Assembly: GCA_002591705.1 (NCBI GenBank) | Contig: PAAB01000059.1 | Coordinates: forward strand, 13,609-21,547 | Source of the DNA: Phycisphaerae bacterium | Lineage (GTDB): Bacteria > Planctomycetota > Phycisphaerae > Phycisphaerales > SM1A02 | Direction of reading: 5' to 3' | Length of the DNA: 7,939 bases | In this document: positions 1 to 5,944 of the stretch, piece by piece | Numbering within the stretch: the stretch's first letter is position 1 | Layout of the letters: every line of letters begins with the position of its first letter | Notes under the pieces: generated by a model | Databases searched by the model: none | Told to the model about the DNA's origin: nothing | Seen by the model: only the letters and a program-made list of their open reading frames with translations | Made by a program: the position numbers and the translations under genes

Positions 1-239
1 GCGTAGGTCTCGCTGGTGACCTTGTAGGGGGTTCTCGACTCGATCTCGCTGATGAGGGCCTGGGTCAGGAGAAAGCCGACGTCCCTGAAGTAGGTGTCGT
101 TTCTGATGACGGGAATCGCCACCGTGCGGTACTTCGTGGGGTAGATCGACTGGGTCGAGTAGCCGGTGGTGGGATTGCTGCTGCATCCCGACAGCAGGAT
201 GACGCCGGCCATCGCACAGACGCACGCGAAATGCTTCAT
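1..239 (-). CDS. lptE: LptE-like LPS-assembly outer-membrane lipoprotein (5' part)
   Basis: The gene reads leftward and leaves the window after 79 complete codons. The N-terminus is a lipoprotein signal peptide: a short basic start (MKH), a hydrophobic stretch, then the lipobox L16-S17-G18-Cys19, with Cys19 as the predicted lipidated residue. After a Ser/Thr/Gly-rich tether comes a segment typical of LptE: VAIPVIRNDTYFRDVGFLLT, then a helix ending in ISEIESRTPYKV. LptE partners LptD in the outer membrane to insert lipopolysaccharide; this role is inferred from the family. The ATG (239-237) overlaps the TGA of the upstream TPR gene as ATGA, so translation is probably coupled. The C-terminal half lies outside the window, so completeness cannot be judged. 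Confidence 0.72.
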   Translation of the reverse strand, partial: MKHFACVCAMAGVILLSGCSSNPTTGYSTQSIYPTKYRTVAIPVIRNDTYFRDVGFLLTQALISEIESRTPYKVTSETY

Positions 240-1357
240 GAGGGCTGACCTCCGCTCTGGTCGGGCGTGGTGGCTTCGCCGGCATCCTGCATCTGCTGCT
301 CCAGTTCCTCGGTATCGATGGTCCGGCCATCGACTCCGAGAATCGCGTGTCGAAGGATCTCGTAGTCCGGCGCTCCGTCGAGGACATGGGTGGGCAGCTG
401 GGCCAGGACCGTGGGGATGAACTCGAGCGCCCGGACGCAGGCGCCCGATTCCGGATAGCGCTCCACCAGATTCCGGATGGTGAACTCCGCGGCGATCGGG
501 TCACCGTATCGCTCGTACCACAATGCGGTGACGAGCAGCTTCTGGGCCTCGGATTCGGTGAGCCGCATGATGAGGGCCCGGGCGCCGATCCGTTCCGCCT
601 CGGCCGGATGGGAGGCGATCAACTGTCGGAGTTGCGCCTTCGCCTCGAGCAGGCCGACCGCATCGAACTCGGGGCCCTTGAAGGTCGCGAGGTTGGCGTA
701 GATCAACCGGCGACGGGCGAGGTCGAGCGATGACGATCGGGGATACTTCTTGATGAACAGGGCGTACATGTCGGATGCAAGCCCCATCCGTCGCTGCCTG
801 AAATACAGGTCGGCCAGCTGCAGCCCGGCCTGCTCCGCGAGTTGGCTGCCGGGAAGGCGTTCCTGGATGCGGATGAAGATCTCCTCGGCTTCCTCGCTGG
901 CGTCCACGATGCGGAGACCCCACAGCTTGCGTCGCATGCCGTGTGCGTACTGCACCGCAATTTCGTACTCGCGGGCGGATGCCGTGGTGAAGGACGGGCT
1001 CGAGGGGTATCGCCGCACCACGTATTCGTATTCGTACAGCGCTTCGTACTCGTCGTTCAGTGCGACCAGTGCATCGCCCTTGAGCACCATCGCTTCGGGA
1101 AGCAGGGGCGAGCGGGGATTCCGATCGATCCATCTCTGGACGAGATTGAGGGTGCGGTCCGGTCGCCCCTGGGCTAGGAACCGCCGCGCGGAGGCCAGGC
1201 GCCCTTCCGGGGTGTTCGGCTTGGGTGCGGACTCGAGTTCCCAGTTGTCGGAGTCGTCCAGCTGGAACGACTGCTGGGCGACGGCCGGAACGCCGGTGGT
1301 CAGGGCGATCAGCAGAGGTCCGAGAAGATGTCGTGTCCAACGTGGTCGGGATGGCAT
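236..1357 (-). CDS. BamD/YfiO-like secreted tetratricopeptide protein
   Basis: A 373-residue protein when started at the ATG at 1357-1355. That start puts a signal peptide at the N-terminus: basic residues RPRWTRH, hydrophobic core LLGPLLIALTTGVPA, and a likely signal peptidase I site after A-V-A (residue 27). A GTG at 1429 would add 24 residues ahead of the signal and is less likely. The mature protein is helical repeats of TPR/BamD type: about 52-82 (ARRFLAQG...WIDRNP), 83-118 (LKGDAL...EYEYVVRRYPSS), 155-208 (AGLQLADLYFRQ...FIKKYPRSS) and 285-303 (FTIRNLVERYPES). Paired helices ending in YP are characteristic of BamD/YfiO, which helps fold outer-membrane beta-barrels. Unlike classical BamD (about 245 residues, lipidated Cys), this one is longer, has no lipobox, and its only Cys is residue 307. 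Coupling to an LptE-like gene supports an envelope-assembly role. A general TPR periplasmic protein remains possible. No clear Shine-Dalgarno precedes the ATG. Confidence 0.68.
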   Translation of the reverse strand: MPSRPRWTRHLLGPLLIALTTGVPAVAQQSFQLDDSDNWELESAPKPNTPEGRLASARRFLAQGRPDRTLNLVQRWIDRNPRSPLLPEAMVLKGDALVALNDEYEALYEYEYVVRRYPSSPSFTTASAREYEIAVQYAHGMRRKLWGLRIVDASEEAEEIFIRIQERLPGSQLAEQAGLQLADLYFRQRRMGLASDMYALFIKKYPRSSSLDLARRRLIYANLATFKGPEFDAVGLLEAKAQLRQLIASHPAEAERIGARALIMRLTESEAQKLLVTALWYERYGDPIAAEFTIRNLVERYPESGACVRALEFIPTVLAQLPTHVLDGAPDYEILRHAILGVDGRTIDTEELEQQMQDAGEATTPDQSGGQPS

Positions 1358-1495
1358 GCGGGCATGGTACGGGATCGAGGGCGCATGCAGGGCTGACGCG
1401 GGCTGGTTCTCGGACCTGCGGTTTGCCACGACTTCGAATTCTTTCGCTCAAGACGTCCCCGGGCCGCGACGATGACCGGACTGCCTGCGTCCCCG

Positions 1496-1519
1496 TGCCC
1501 GGATCTCGTCGATCCGGCA
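1496..1519 (+). promoter_or_regulatory. Stem-loop in the motA leader
   Basis: CCGGATC (1499-1505) and GATCCGG (1511-1517) form a perfect 7-bp inverted repeat around the loop TCGTC. With C1499 bulged, the pairing becomes TGC + CGGATC against GATCCG + GCA, nine base pairs. It ends 8 nt before the motA Shine-Dalgarno. There is no T-run, so it is not a simple terminator. It could stabilise the 5' end or affect ribosome access; both are inference. Confidence 0.35.
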
Positions 1520-1527
1520 CCGGGAGC

Positions 1528-1537
1528 AAGGGAGGAG
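1528..1537 (+). promoter_or_regulatory. motA ribosome binding site
   Basis: AAGGGAGGAG is a strong Shine-Dalgarno. Its GGAGG core ends 8 nt before the GTG at 1544. This decides the motA start against the in-frame ATG at 1472, which would add 24 non-conserved Pro/Asp-rich residues. Confidence 0.8.
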
Positions 1538-1543
1538 ACTGTC

Positions 1544-2329
1544 GTGGACCTATCAACCCTCGTCGGCCTGATTGTCGGCTCCATCTGCATCGGAATCGCC
1601 CTGCTGCTCGGCGGCTCGGTCATGGCCTACGTCGATCCCATTTCGATGCTCATCGTCATCGGAGGGGCAACCGCGGCCACCCTGACCTCCGTCCCCCTGG
1701 CCCGCTTCATGAGTCTGCACCGCATCAGTCTCAAGACCCTGCTCTGCAAGATCAAGACGCCCCGCGAACAGGTGACCGAGCTGGTCGAACTGGCCGAGGT
1801 GGCCCGTCGTGACGGGATTCTCGCCATGGAACAGAGAATGGACGGCATCGACGACCAGTTTCTGCGACGGGGCATCCAGCTTGCCGTCGACGGGGTCGAT
1901 CCGGACACCATCGAAACCACGCTGCAGACCGAGCTCGACAATCTCATCGAGCGGCACGAGGCCGGTCGGAACATGTTCGAGCAGATGGGGCGGTACGCAC
2001 CGGCCTTCGGCATGATCGGCACGTTGATCGGTCTGGTCGCGATGCTTTCGAACATGCAGGATCCGTCGGCGATCGGCAAGGGCATGGCCGCCGCGCTGCT
2101 GACCACCCTCTACGGGGCGCTCCTTGCCAACCTCCTGTTCCTTCCGCTGGCCGACAAGCTCGAGACCCGAACCCACGAGGAATCGCTTTCGAAGCAGATG
2201 ATCATCCAGGGAATCAAGACCATCCAGCTGGGTGACAACCCCAGGAACGTCGAGATGAACCTGCGGACCTACCTTGCGCCGTCGCATCGTGCGGTGCCGG
2301 TGGACACTGAATATCGGCAGGCCGCCTGA
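1544..2329 (+). CDS. motA: Flagellar motor stator protein MotA
   Basis: A 261-residue inner-membrane protein of usual MotA length, started at GTG behind a strong Shine-Dalgarno. Transmembrane segments lie at about 4-24 and 31-51, followed by a large cytoplasmic loop carrying the charged ELVELAEVARRDG motif (79-91) that in the family contacts FliG. Two more membrane helices follow: MGRYAPAFGMIGTLIGLV (about 148-165) and ALLTTLYGALLANLLFLPLA (about 184-203). The two prolines needed for torque in MotA are present (Pro153, Pro201). GDNPR (230-234) is the usual C-terminal signature. With MotB it forms the ion-conducting stator that turns the flagellum. Its TGA overlaps the motB ATG by one base (TGATG), so the two subunits are probably translated in a coupled way. 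Confidence 0.96.
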   Translation: MDLSTLVGLIVGSICIGIALLLGGSVMAYVDPISMLIVIGGATAATLTSVPLARFMSLHRISLKTLLCKIKTPREQVTELVELAEVARRDGILAMEQRMDGIDDQFLRRGIQLAVDGVDPDTIETTLQTELDNLIERHEAGRNMFEQMGRYAPAFGMIGTLIGLVAMLSNMQDPSAIGKGMAAALLTTLYGALLANLLFLPLADKLETRTHEESLSKQMIIQGIKTIQLGDNPRNVEMNLRTYLAPSHRAVPVDTEYRQAA

Positions 2330-3072
2330 TGAACGCACGCACCATCCAGCGTCGGCGCGCACGCCGCAATGGTCGAGGCATTCCCGGCTGGGTCGTCACC
2401 TTCGGTGACATGATGGCTCTGCTGCTGTGCTTCTTCATCCTGCTGCAGATGTTCTCCGAGTTCAAGCGAGACCACGAATACCAGCGTGTCGTGACCGCCA
2501 TCAAGGAGGCCTTCGGATTCGCCGGCGGCGTCGGGACGCTCCCGACGGACGACATTCCCGCCCGCAGCATGGTCGAGATCCTCGAGACCATGTCCGCCGC
2601 CACGCAGGGAACGGAATCAACGCTCAGCCGCAGTGCCGACGAGGGCATCGTCGGAGAGCACACCCGCGTGAGCAGGGTCGCCGAGGGCGTCCAGTTCACG
2701 GTCGGCGGCGTGCACCTGTTCGATGCCCATTCGGTGGAGATCACCGAGGCGGGCCGGGCCGAACTTCGTCAACTGGCCACTCTGCTGCAGGGGCGTCGGA
2801 ACGTGGTTCTGATTCGAGGTCACGCGGCCACGCAGTACCTTCCCGAACAGTCCGCCTGGTCCGATCTCGACGAACTGAGCTACCAGCGGGCCCGATCCGT
2901 GCAGCGGGTGCTCCTTGCGGAGGGGCTGGAGGATCGGCGGTTCAGGATCGAAGCCGTCGGCCCCCGCGAGCCGCTGGTCGCGCAAGCCATGACCGAACAA
3001 GAACATGCGGAGAATCGCCGCGTTGACATCATCCTCACCGAGCGTCACTTCGATGTGGCCACTGGAGACTGA
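2329..3072 (+). CDS. motB: Flagellar motor stator protein MotB with OmpA-like domain
   Basis: A 247-residue protein. A very basic cytoplasmic N-terminus (RRRARR) precedes PGWVVTFGDMMALLLCFFIL (about 19-38), the single membrane helix. It contains Asp27, equivalent to the ion-carrying Asp32 of E. coli MotB. Residues about 45-120 form the plug/linker. The C-terminal half (about 125-237) is an OmpA-like peptidoglycan-binding domain with FDAHSVEIT, IRGHAAT (162-168), LSYQRARSV (183-191) and ENRRVDIIL (228-236). The usual GHTD motif reads GHAA, so the Asp that contacts diaminopimelate in OmpA-family proteins is missing, while the partner Arg (LSxxRA, Arg187) is kept. The protein anchors the stator to the wall. 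It is coupled to motA upstream and followed 3 nt later by the FliL-like gene. Confidence 0.93.
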   Translation: MNARTIQRRRARRNGRGIPGWVVTFGDMMALLLCFFILLQMFSEFKRDHEYQRVVTAIKEAFGFAGGVGTLPTDDIPARSMVEILETMSAATQGTESTLSRSADEGIVGEHTRVSRVAEGVQFTVGGVHLFDAHSVEITEAGRAELRQLATLLQGRRNVVLIRGHAATQYLPEQSAWSDLDELSYQRARSVQRVLLAEGLEDRRFRIEAVGPREPLVAQAMTEQEHAENRRVDIILTERHFDVATGD

Positions 3073-3075
3073 CCC

Positions 3076-3606
3076 ATGGATCGTCGTACCACACCGTCAA
3101 CGGAGTCCAAGCCAAAGTCGCCGAGGCGATTCGGCACCCTGCTGCTCGTGGCCGGCGTGTTGATCGTGGAGGCGGCGGCATTCGTGGGATTCATCACCCT
3201 GAGCAGCGGACCCGAGGCGGCCCATGCCGCCGGCGCCCTGGACGTCGTGGCCGCCGATCCCGACCAGGCGGTGGTGGAGACGATGGTGCTGGACGCTCGG
3301 CTTCAGAACAACCGTTCCGGTGTGACCTACGTCTGCGATACCGAGATCTGGGTGCAGGTTCGTGGTCGCCACCGTACGCTCGTCGAACAGGAAATCAGCC
3401 GTCTGAACAACGAAATCCGGGCGGAGGTCAACACCATCTGGAAGGGCAGCGAGCCACGGCATCTCCGGGAACCGGGCCTCGAGACCCTGACGCGCAAAAT
3501 CTACGCGTTGCTTGCCGATCGATTCGGCCATGATCTGGAAACCGGCGAGCCCGTGATTCTGAAATGCGTCATCGTGGCCGGGACGGGGTTCCGCGCGGAC
3601 GCCTGA
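3076..3606 (+). CDS. fliL: FliL-like flagellar basal-body-associated protein
   Basis: A 176-residue single-pass membrane protein. The N-terminus is basic and hydrophilic (1-18), with one membrane helix at about 19-43 (TLLLVAGVLIVEAAAFVGFI). The periplasmic domain carries FliL-like features: a strand TYVCDTEIWVQVR (84-96), a helix with VEQEISRLNNEIR (103-115), then LETLTRKIYALLADRFG (135-151) and a closing strand GEPVILKCVIV (157-167). FliL surrounds or stabilises the MotAB stator. A TGGAG (3063-3067) lies 8 nt before the ATG, which starts 3 nt after the motB stop. Sequence conservation in FliL is low, so the call rests on the fold pattern plus position between motB and fliN. Confidence 0.75.
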   Translation: MDRRTTPSTESKPKSPRRFGTLLLVAGVLIVEAAAFVGFITLSSGPEAAHAAGALDVVAADPDQAVVETMVLDARLQNNRSGVTYVCDTEIWVQVRGRHRTLVEQEISRLNNEIRAEVNTIWKGSEPRHLREPGLETLTRKIYALLADRFGHDLETGEPVILKCVIVAGTGFRADA

Positions 3607-3714
3607 AAACGGCTTCCCGAATCTCCGATTCGAGAAAACAGCGTTCAACGTCCGATGACGAGGGATGCCCCCCCACGCCACACGGTGGGAGGGACGTCGC
3701 GCGCTACGCCGACT

Positions 3715-3738
3715 GGCGACGGGCAGGATGCCCTCGCC
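3715..3738 (+). promoter_or_regulatory. Hairpin with AGGAT loop upstream of fliN (possible CsrA-type site)
   Basis: GGCGA (3715-3719), bulged C3720 and GGGC (3721-3724) pair with GCCC (3730-3733) and TCGCC (3734-3738). The loop is AGGAT, or GGA if A-T closes. CA-GGA-TG resembles the core of the CsrA/RsmA consensus, which places GGA in a hairpin loop. A second small stem, GCCA-CGGA-TGGC (3774-3785), puts another GGA over the fliN start codon. The structures are seen directly; protein binding is inference. Confidence 0.3.
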
Positions 3739-3768
3739 GCATTTCCGGCGCGACGACAGCCTCGTTCC

Positions 3769-3774
3769 AAGGAG
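3769..3774 (+). promoter_or_regulatory. fliN ribosome binding site
   Basis: AAGGAG lies 6 nt before the ATG at 3781 and fixes this start over the upstream in-frame ATG at 3655, which has no comparable site. Confidence 0.75.
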
Positions 3775-3780
3775 CCACGG

Positions 3781-4335
3781 ATGGCGAACCCGGAGCAATC
3801 AACCCCCGGAACCCCCGGAAACCAGGGTGGTACCCAAGGGGAAGCAAACCCCGTGCCGAATGATGCCGAACTGCAGTCCGCCGATGCGATGGCGGATGAG
3901 GCCCTGCGGCGGGTCGAGGATGCCGCGAATCGACTGCAGGCCGAGCATGGTGAGCAGGCGGCCGAGCCGACTCTGCCGGATTTCGGTCCACCCTCGGTAC
4001 GCGACGCGGGCGACTCACCCGATCTCACGATGCTGCACGACGTGGACCTCAACGTCACCATCGAACTGGGGCGGACCCGCATGTTCGTCGAGGATGTGGT
4101 GCAGTTGGGCGCCGACTCGGTCATCGAACTCGACAAGGCGGCCGGTGACCCCGTGGACGTGTTCGTCAATGGTCGCAAGGTCGCACGTGGAGAGGTCCTC
4201 GTGCTGAACGACAACTTCTGCATCCGGGTGAGCGAAATTCTCTCCGCGGAACCGGCCCCGCTGGGCAGCGCTCCGGGAGGCGTCCTGCCGGCCGACCGGA
4301 TGAATGCCGATGGGGAGGAGTCCCGGGCGAACTGA
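3781..4335 (+). CDS. fliN: Flagellar motor switch protein FliN
   Basis: A 184-residue cytoplasmic C-ring protein. Residues 1-80 are a low-complexity, Pro/Gly/Asn/Gln-rich and then acidic helical stretch, longer than in E. coli FliN (137 residues in total). The SpoA/FliN domain spans about 84-155: [19 protein letters not shown], then [28 protein letters not shown] and FCIRVSEIL. This is the recognisable core that dimerises and packs with FliM at the base of the C-ring, and takes part in CheY-controlled switching and export-substrate docking. A tail of about 30 residues follows the domain. The ATG is preceded by AAGGAG. No fliM is adjacent; the size and single SpoA domain argue against a FliM-FliN fusion. 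Confidence 0.92.
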   Translation: MANPEQSTPGTPGNQGGTQGEANPVPNDAELQSADAMADEALRRVEDAANRLQAEHGEQAAEPTLPDFGPPSVRDAGDSPDLTMLHDVDLNVTIELGRTRMFVEDVVQLGADSVIELDKAAGDPVDVFVNGRKVARGEVLVLNDNFCIRVSEILSAEPAPLGSAPGGVLPADRMNADGEESRAN

Positions 4336-4345
4336 ATGCAGACTC

Positions 4346-4380
4346 GGGACAGGAGGTCCCACCCGGCCAGGACGGCCGGG
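4346..4380 (+). promoter_or_regulatory. Tandem hairpins with AGGAG and AGGAC loops upstream of fliO (possible CsrA-type leader)
   Basis: Two perfect inverted repeats stand one nucleotide apart: GGGAC-AGGAG-GTCCC (4346-4360) and CCCGGCC-AGGAC-GGCCGGG (4362-4380). Both have 5-nt loops containing GGA, and the GGAs start at 4352 and 4370, 18 nt apart. A third GGA (4389-4391) lies in AGGAAGG, the nearest Shine-Dalgarno-like sequence to the fliO GTG at 4408. This layout resembles multi-site CsrA targets. If fliO instead starts at the ATG at 4336, these hairpins lie in its coding sequence. Confidence 0.35.
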
Positions 4381-4407
4381 GAACGCCAGGAAGGCGAGTG
4401 CGAGAGC

Positions 4408-5055
4408 GTGTACCGCGTAGTTCAAATGATCGTTGGTGGTGTGGCCCTTCTCCTGGCCTGCGTCGTGCAGGCGGAGGACGACGTGGTTGCGCCCGGCGAG
4501 GCCAGCGTCGCCGCGGTGGCGGTGCCGGCCAGCGAACAACGCCCGCTCGGAGTTCCCAACGGACTGCTGGAGGCACGGCCCGCCGATTCGGATTCGGCAT
4601 CGCCCCTGAGTTCGATCGATCCACGAAACAACGACGTGATACGGGTGGTGCTGGCCCTGGGCATCGTGCTCGTGCTCCTCTTCGGCGTGCGCACGCTCCT
4701 CCGCCGCGCCGGAGGAGCATTGGCCGGCGGTCGTCCGTCGGGCGTGTTGCAGATTCATGCCCGGTATCCGGTGGCCCGCGGTCAGCATCTCGTGCTCGTC
4801 CAGGTCGGGCCCCGCATGCTTCTGGTGCATCAGGGCGGCGGCACGATGCGGACGCTGAGTGAGTTCTCGGGCGACGACCTCGTCCAGCTCCGTGAACGGT
4901 TGGAGGGGGGGCGATCCACGGACGCCTTCCAGCAACTGCTGCAGCAGGAGGGGCCCCGTTCGGACGGTGCCGAACTGGTCGATCTGACTCGCGGTCGCGG
5001 CCGGGGTGCGGGGCGGATGCTTCGGAAGCTCTTCGGGGGGGCTCGCCCGGCATGA
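4408..5055 (+). CDS. fliO: Flagellar biosynthesis protein FliO
   Basis: A 215-residue protein from the GTG at 4408. This start places a signal-like segment first (VYRVVQMIVGGVALLLACVVQA, cleavage likely after residue 22). The in-frame ATG at 4336, directly after the fliN stop, would add 24 residues with three AGG Arg codons and two perfect GC hairpins, which looks non-coding; it cannot be excluded. A periplasmic linker (23-76) precedes a membrane helix VIRVVLALGIVLVLLFGV (77-94), then the FliO cytoplasmic domain: GVLQIHARYPVARGQHLVLVQ (112-132), PRMLLVHQGG and TLSEFSGDDLVQLRERL (149-165). A Gln-rich, then Arg/Gly-rich tail ends the protein. FliO helps FliP assemble its pentameric ring. Its TGA overlaps the fliP ATG by 4 nt (ATGA). 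Confidence 0.8.
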   Translation: MYRVVQMIVGGVALLLACVVQAEDDVVAPGEASVAAVAVPASEQRPLGVPNGLLEARPADSDSASPLSSIDPRNNDVIRVVLALGIVLVLLFGVRTLLRRAGGALAGGRPSGVLQIHARYPVARGQHLVLVQVGPRMLLVHQGGGTMRTLSEFSGDDLVQLRERLEGGRSTDAFQQLLQQEGPRSDGAELVDLTRGRGRGAGRMLRKLFGGARPA

Positions 5056-5921
5056 GCAGTCGTCGACGGAGTTCGGGGCTCGGGGGACGCGGCGTGATCG
5101 CCGCGGTCGGCACGCTGCTGGCCACGCCGTGCGTGGCCGCGGTGACCGCTCCATCCGAACTGAATCCCATCGAAGTCCTGCAGGATGCCGCCAACGCGGT
5201 GCCGGGCATGGATGGTCAGCTGAGCACGACGCTCAACATCCTCGTGCTGCTGACGGTTCTGAGTCTTGCTCCCTCCATCCTGATTCTCTGCACGTGCTTC
5301 ACCCGCATCGTGATCGTGCTGGGCCTGTTGCGGCAGGCGCTGGGCACGCAGAGTCTGCCCCCGAGTCAGGTCATCGTGGGGCTGAGTCTCTTCATCACCT
5401 TCGTGGTGATGACGCCGACCATGGCCCGGATGTACGAGGAGGGGATCAAGCCGTATGTGGACGGTCAGGATGCGAACTACGCCGAGGCGTGGGACCAGAC
5501 CAAGCAGCCGCTCCGGGACTTCATGTTCTCGCAGCTGGAGGCCACGGGAAACTGGTCCGGTGTCTACATGATGCTGAACTATCGCGGGGTCGACACGTCG
5601 GATCCCGGGACGCTCAGCCGGTCCGACGTGGACATGCTGACCCTGATTCCCGCCTACGTGCTCAGTGAGCTCAAGGTGGCGTTCCTGATCGGCTTCAGGA
5701 TCTACCTGCCGTTTCTGGTCATCGACCTCATCATCGCCAGCATGCTCGTCTCGATGGGCATGCTGATGCTGCCCCCGGTGCTGATCTCGCTTCCCTTCAA
5801 GCTGCTGCTGTTCGTGCTCGTCGACGGCTGGCAGCTGGTGGCCGGATCGCTGATCACCAGTGTGATGCAGCCGGAGGCGGTCCAGTCGCTCGCCGGGGCG
5901 GTGGCGGGAGGAGGGCCGTGA
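5052..5921 (+). CDS. fliP: Flagellar export-gate protein FliP
   Basis: A 289-residue integral membrane protein. The N-terminus (SSRRR, hydrophobic 13-30, cleavage likely near A-A at 29-30) is a signal peptide, as in E. coli FliP. Membrane helices lie at about 60-82 and 85-95/105-122. A periplasmic domain (about 125-200) follows, then the highly conserved C-terminus: LSELKVAFLIGFRIYLPFLV (204-223), DLIIASMLVSMGMLMLPPV (225-243), SLPFKLLLFVLVDGWQLV (246-263). The MGMLMLPP segment (235-242) is the methionine-rich gate loop; E. coli has MGMMMVPP, so one Met is Leu here. FliP forms the core ring of the export gate with FliQ and FliR. The start overlaps the end of fliO by 4 nt. Confidence 0.97.
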   Translation: MSSRRRSSGLGGRGVIAAVGTLLATPCVAAVTAPSELNPIEVLQDAANAVPGMDGQLSTTLNILVLLTVLSLAPSILILCTCFTRIVIVLGLLRQALGTQSLPPSQVIVGLSLFITFVVMTPTMARMYEEGIKPYVDGQDANYAEAWDQTKQPLRDFMFSQLEATGNWSGVYMMLNYRGVDTSDPGTLSRSDVDMLTLIPAYVLSELKVAFLIGFRIYLPFLVIDLIIASMLVSMGMLMLPPVLISLPFKLLLFVLVDGWQLVAGSLITSVMQPEAVQSLAGAVAGGGP

Positions 5922-5944
5922 TGCGCGGGGGACCGATCGATCAC

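Larger units (their letters stand above)
1358..1543. promoter_or_regulatory. Divergent intergenic region between the envelope genes and the flagellar operon
   Basis: The region separates the - strand TPR gene from motA on the + strand and must hold, or lie close to, both sets of promoters. The least GC-rich patch is around 1422-1450 (it contains TTCGAATTC). I see no convincing sigma-70 pair. A weak sigma-28-like arrangement is TCAAGACG (1448-1455), a 12-nt gap, then GACGATGA (1468-1475), compared with TAAAGTTT-N11-GCCGATAA; it matches only partly. No sigma-54 site with correct GG/GC spacing was found. Confidence 0.35.
3607..3780 (+). other. 174-nt fliL-fliN spacer with several stem-loops
   Basis: This is the longest gap inside the operon. 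It contains CGAATC-TCC-GATTCG (3618-3632); a C-rich/G-rich stem pairing 3668-3676 with 3685-3693 (CCCAC/GTGGG plus CCC/GGG across one C-A mismatch); a bulged 10-bp hairpin at 3715-3738; and a competing CGCCG/CGGCG hairpin at 3735-3750. None is followed by a T-run, so no intrinsic terminator is seen. The frame from the ATG at 3655 is open into fliN, but its product lacks conserved features. fliM, often found here, is absent. Confidence 0.5.

Noticed and set aside
1400..1430. Sigma-54-type -24/-12 promoter before motA
   Set aside because: GG and GC pairs are present (1405/1418 and 1412/1425), but the spacing is one base too long in both and the flanking consensus is poor.
1472..1543. N-terminal extension of motA from an upstream ATG
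   Set aside because: The added residues are not MotA-like, and the GTG at 1544 has a near-ideal Shine-Dalgarno.
501..1556. 351-codon open frame on the - strand overlapping the TPR gene
   Set aside because: Arg/Pro-rich shadow in another frame of the same strand. The 236-1357 frame has the signal peptide and the repeat pattern.
3618..3632. CGAATC/GATTCG hairpin after fliL as a transcription terminator
   Set aside because: The stem is only 6 bp, AT-containing, and followed by AGAAAACA rather than a T-run; the operon continues downstream.
3655..3780. N-terminal extension of fliN, or a small gene or fliM remnant
   Set aside because: The translated stretch is Pro/Arg-rich without FliM or FliN features. 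The ATG at 3781 has AAGGAG at the right spacing.
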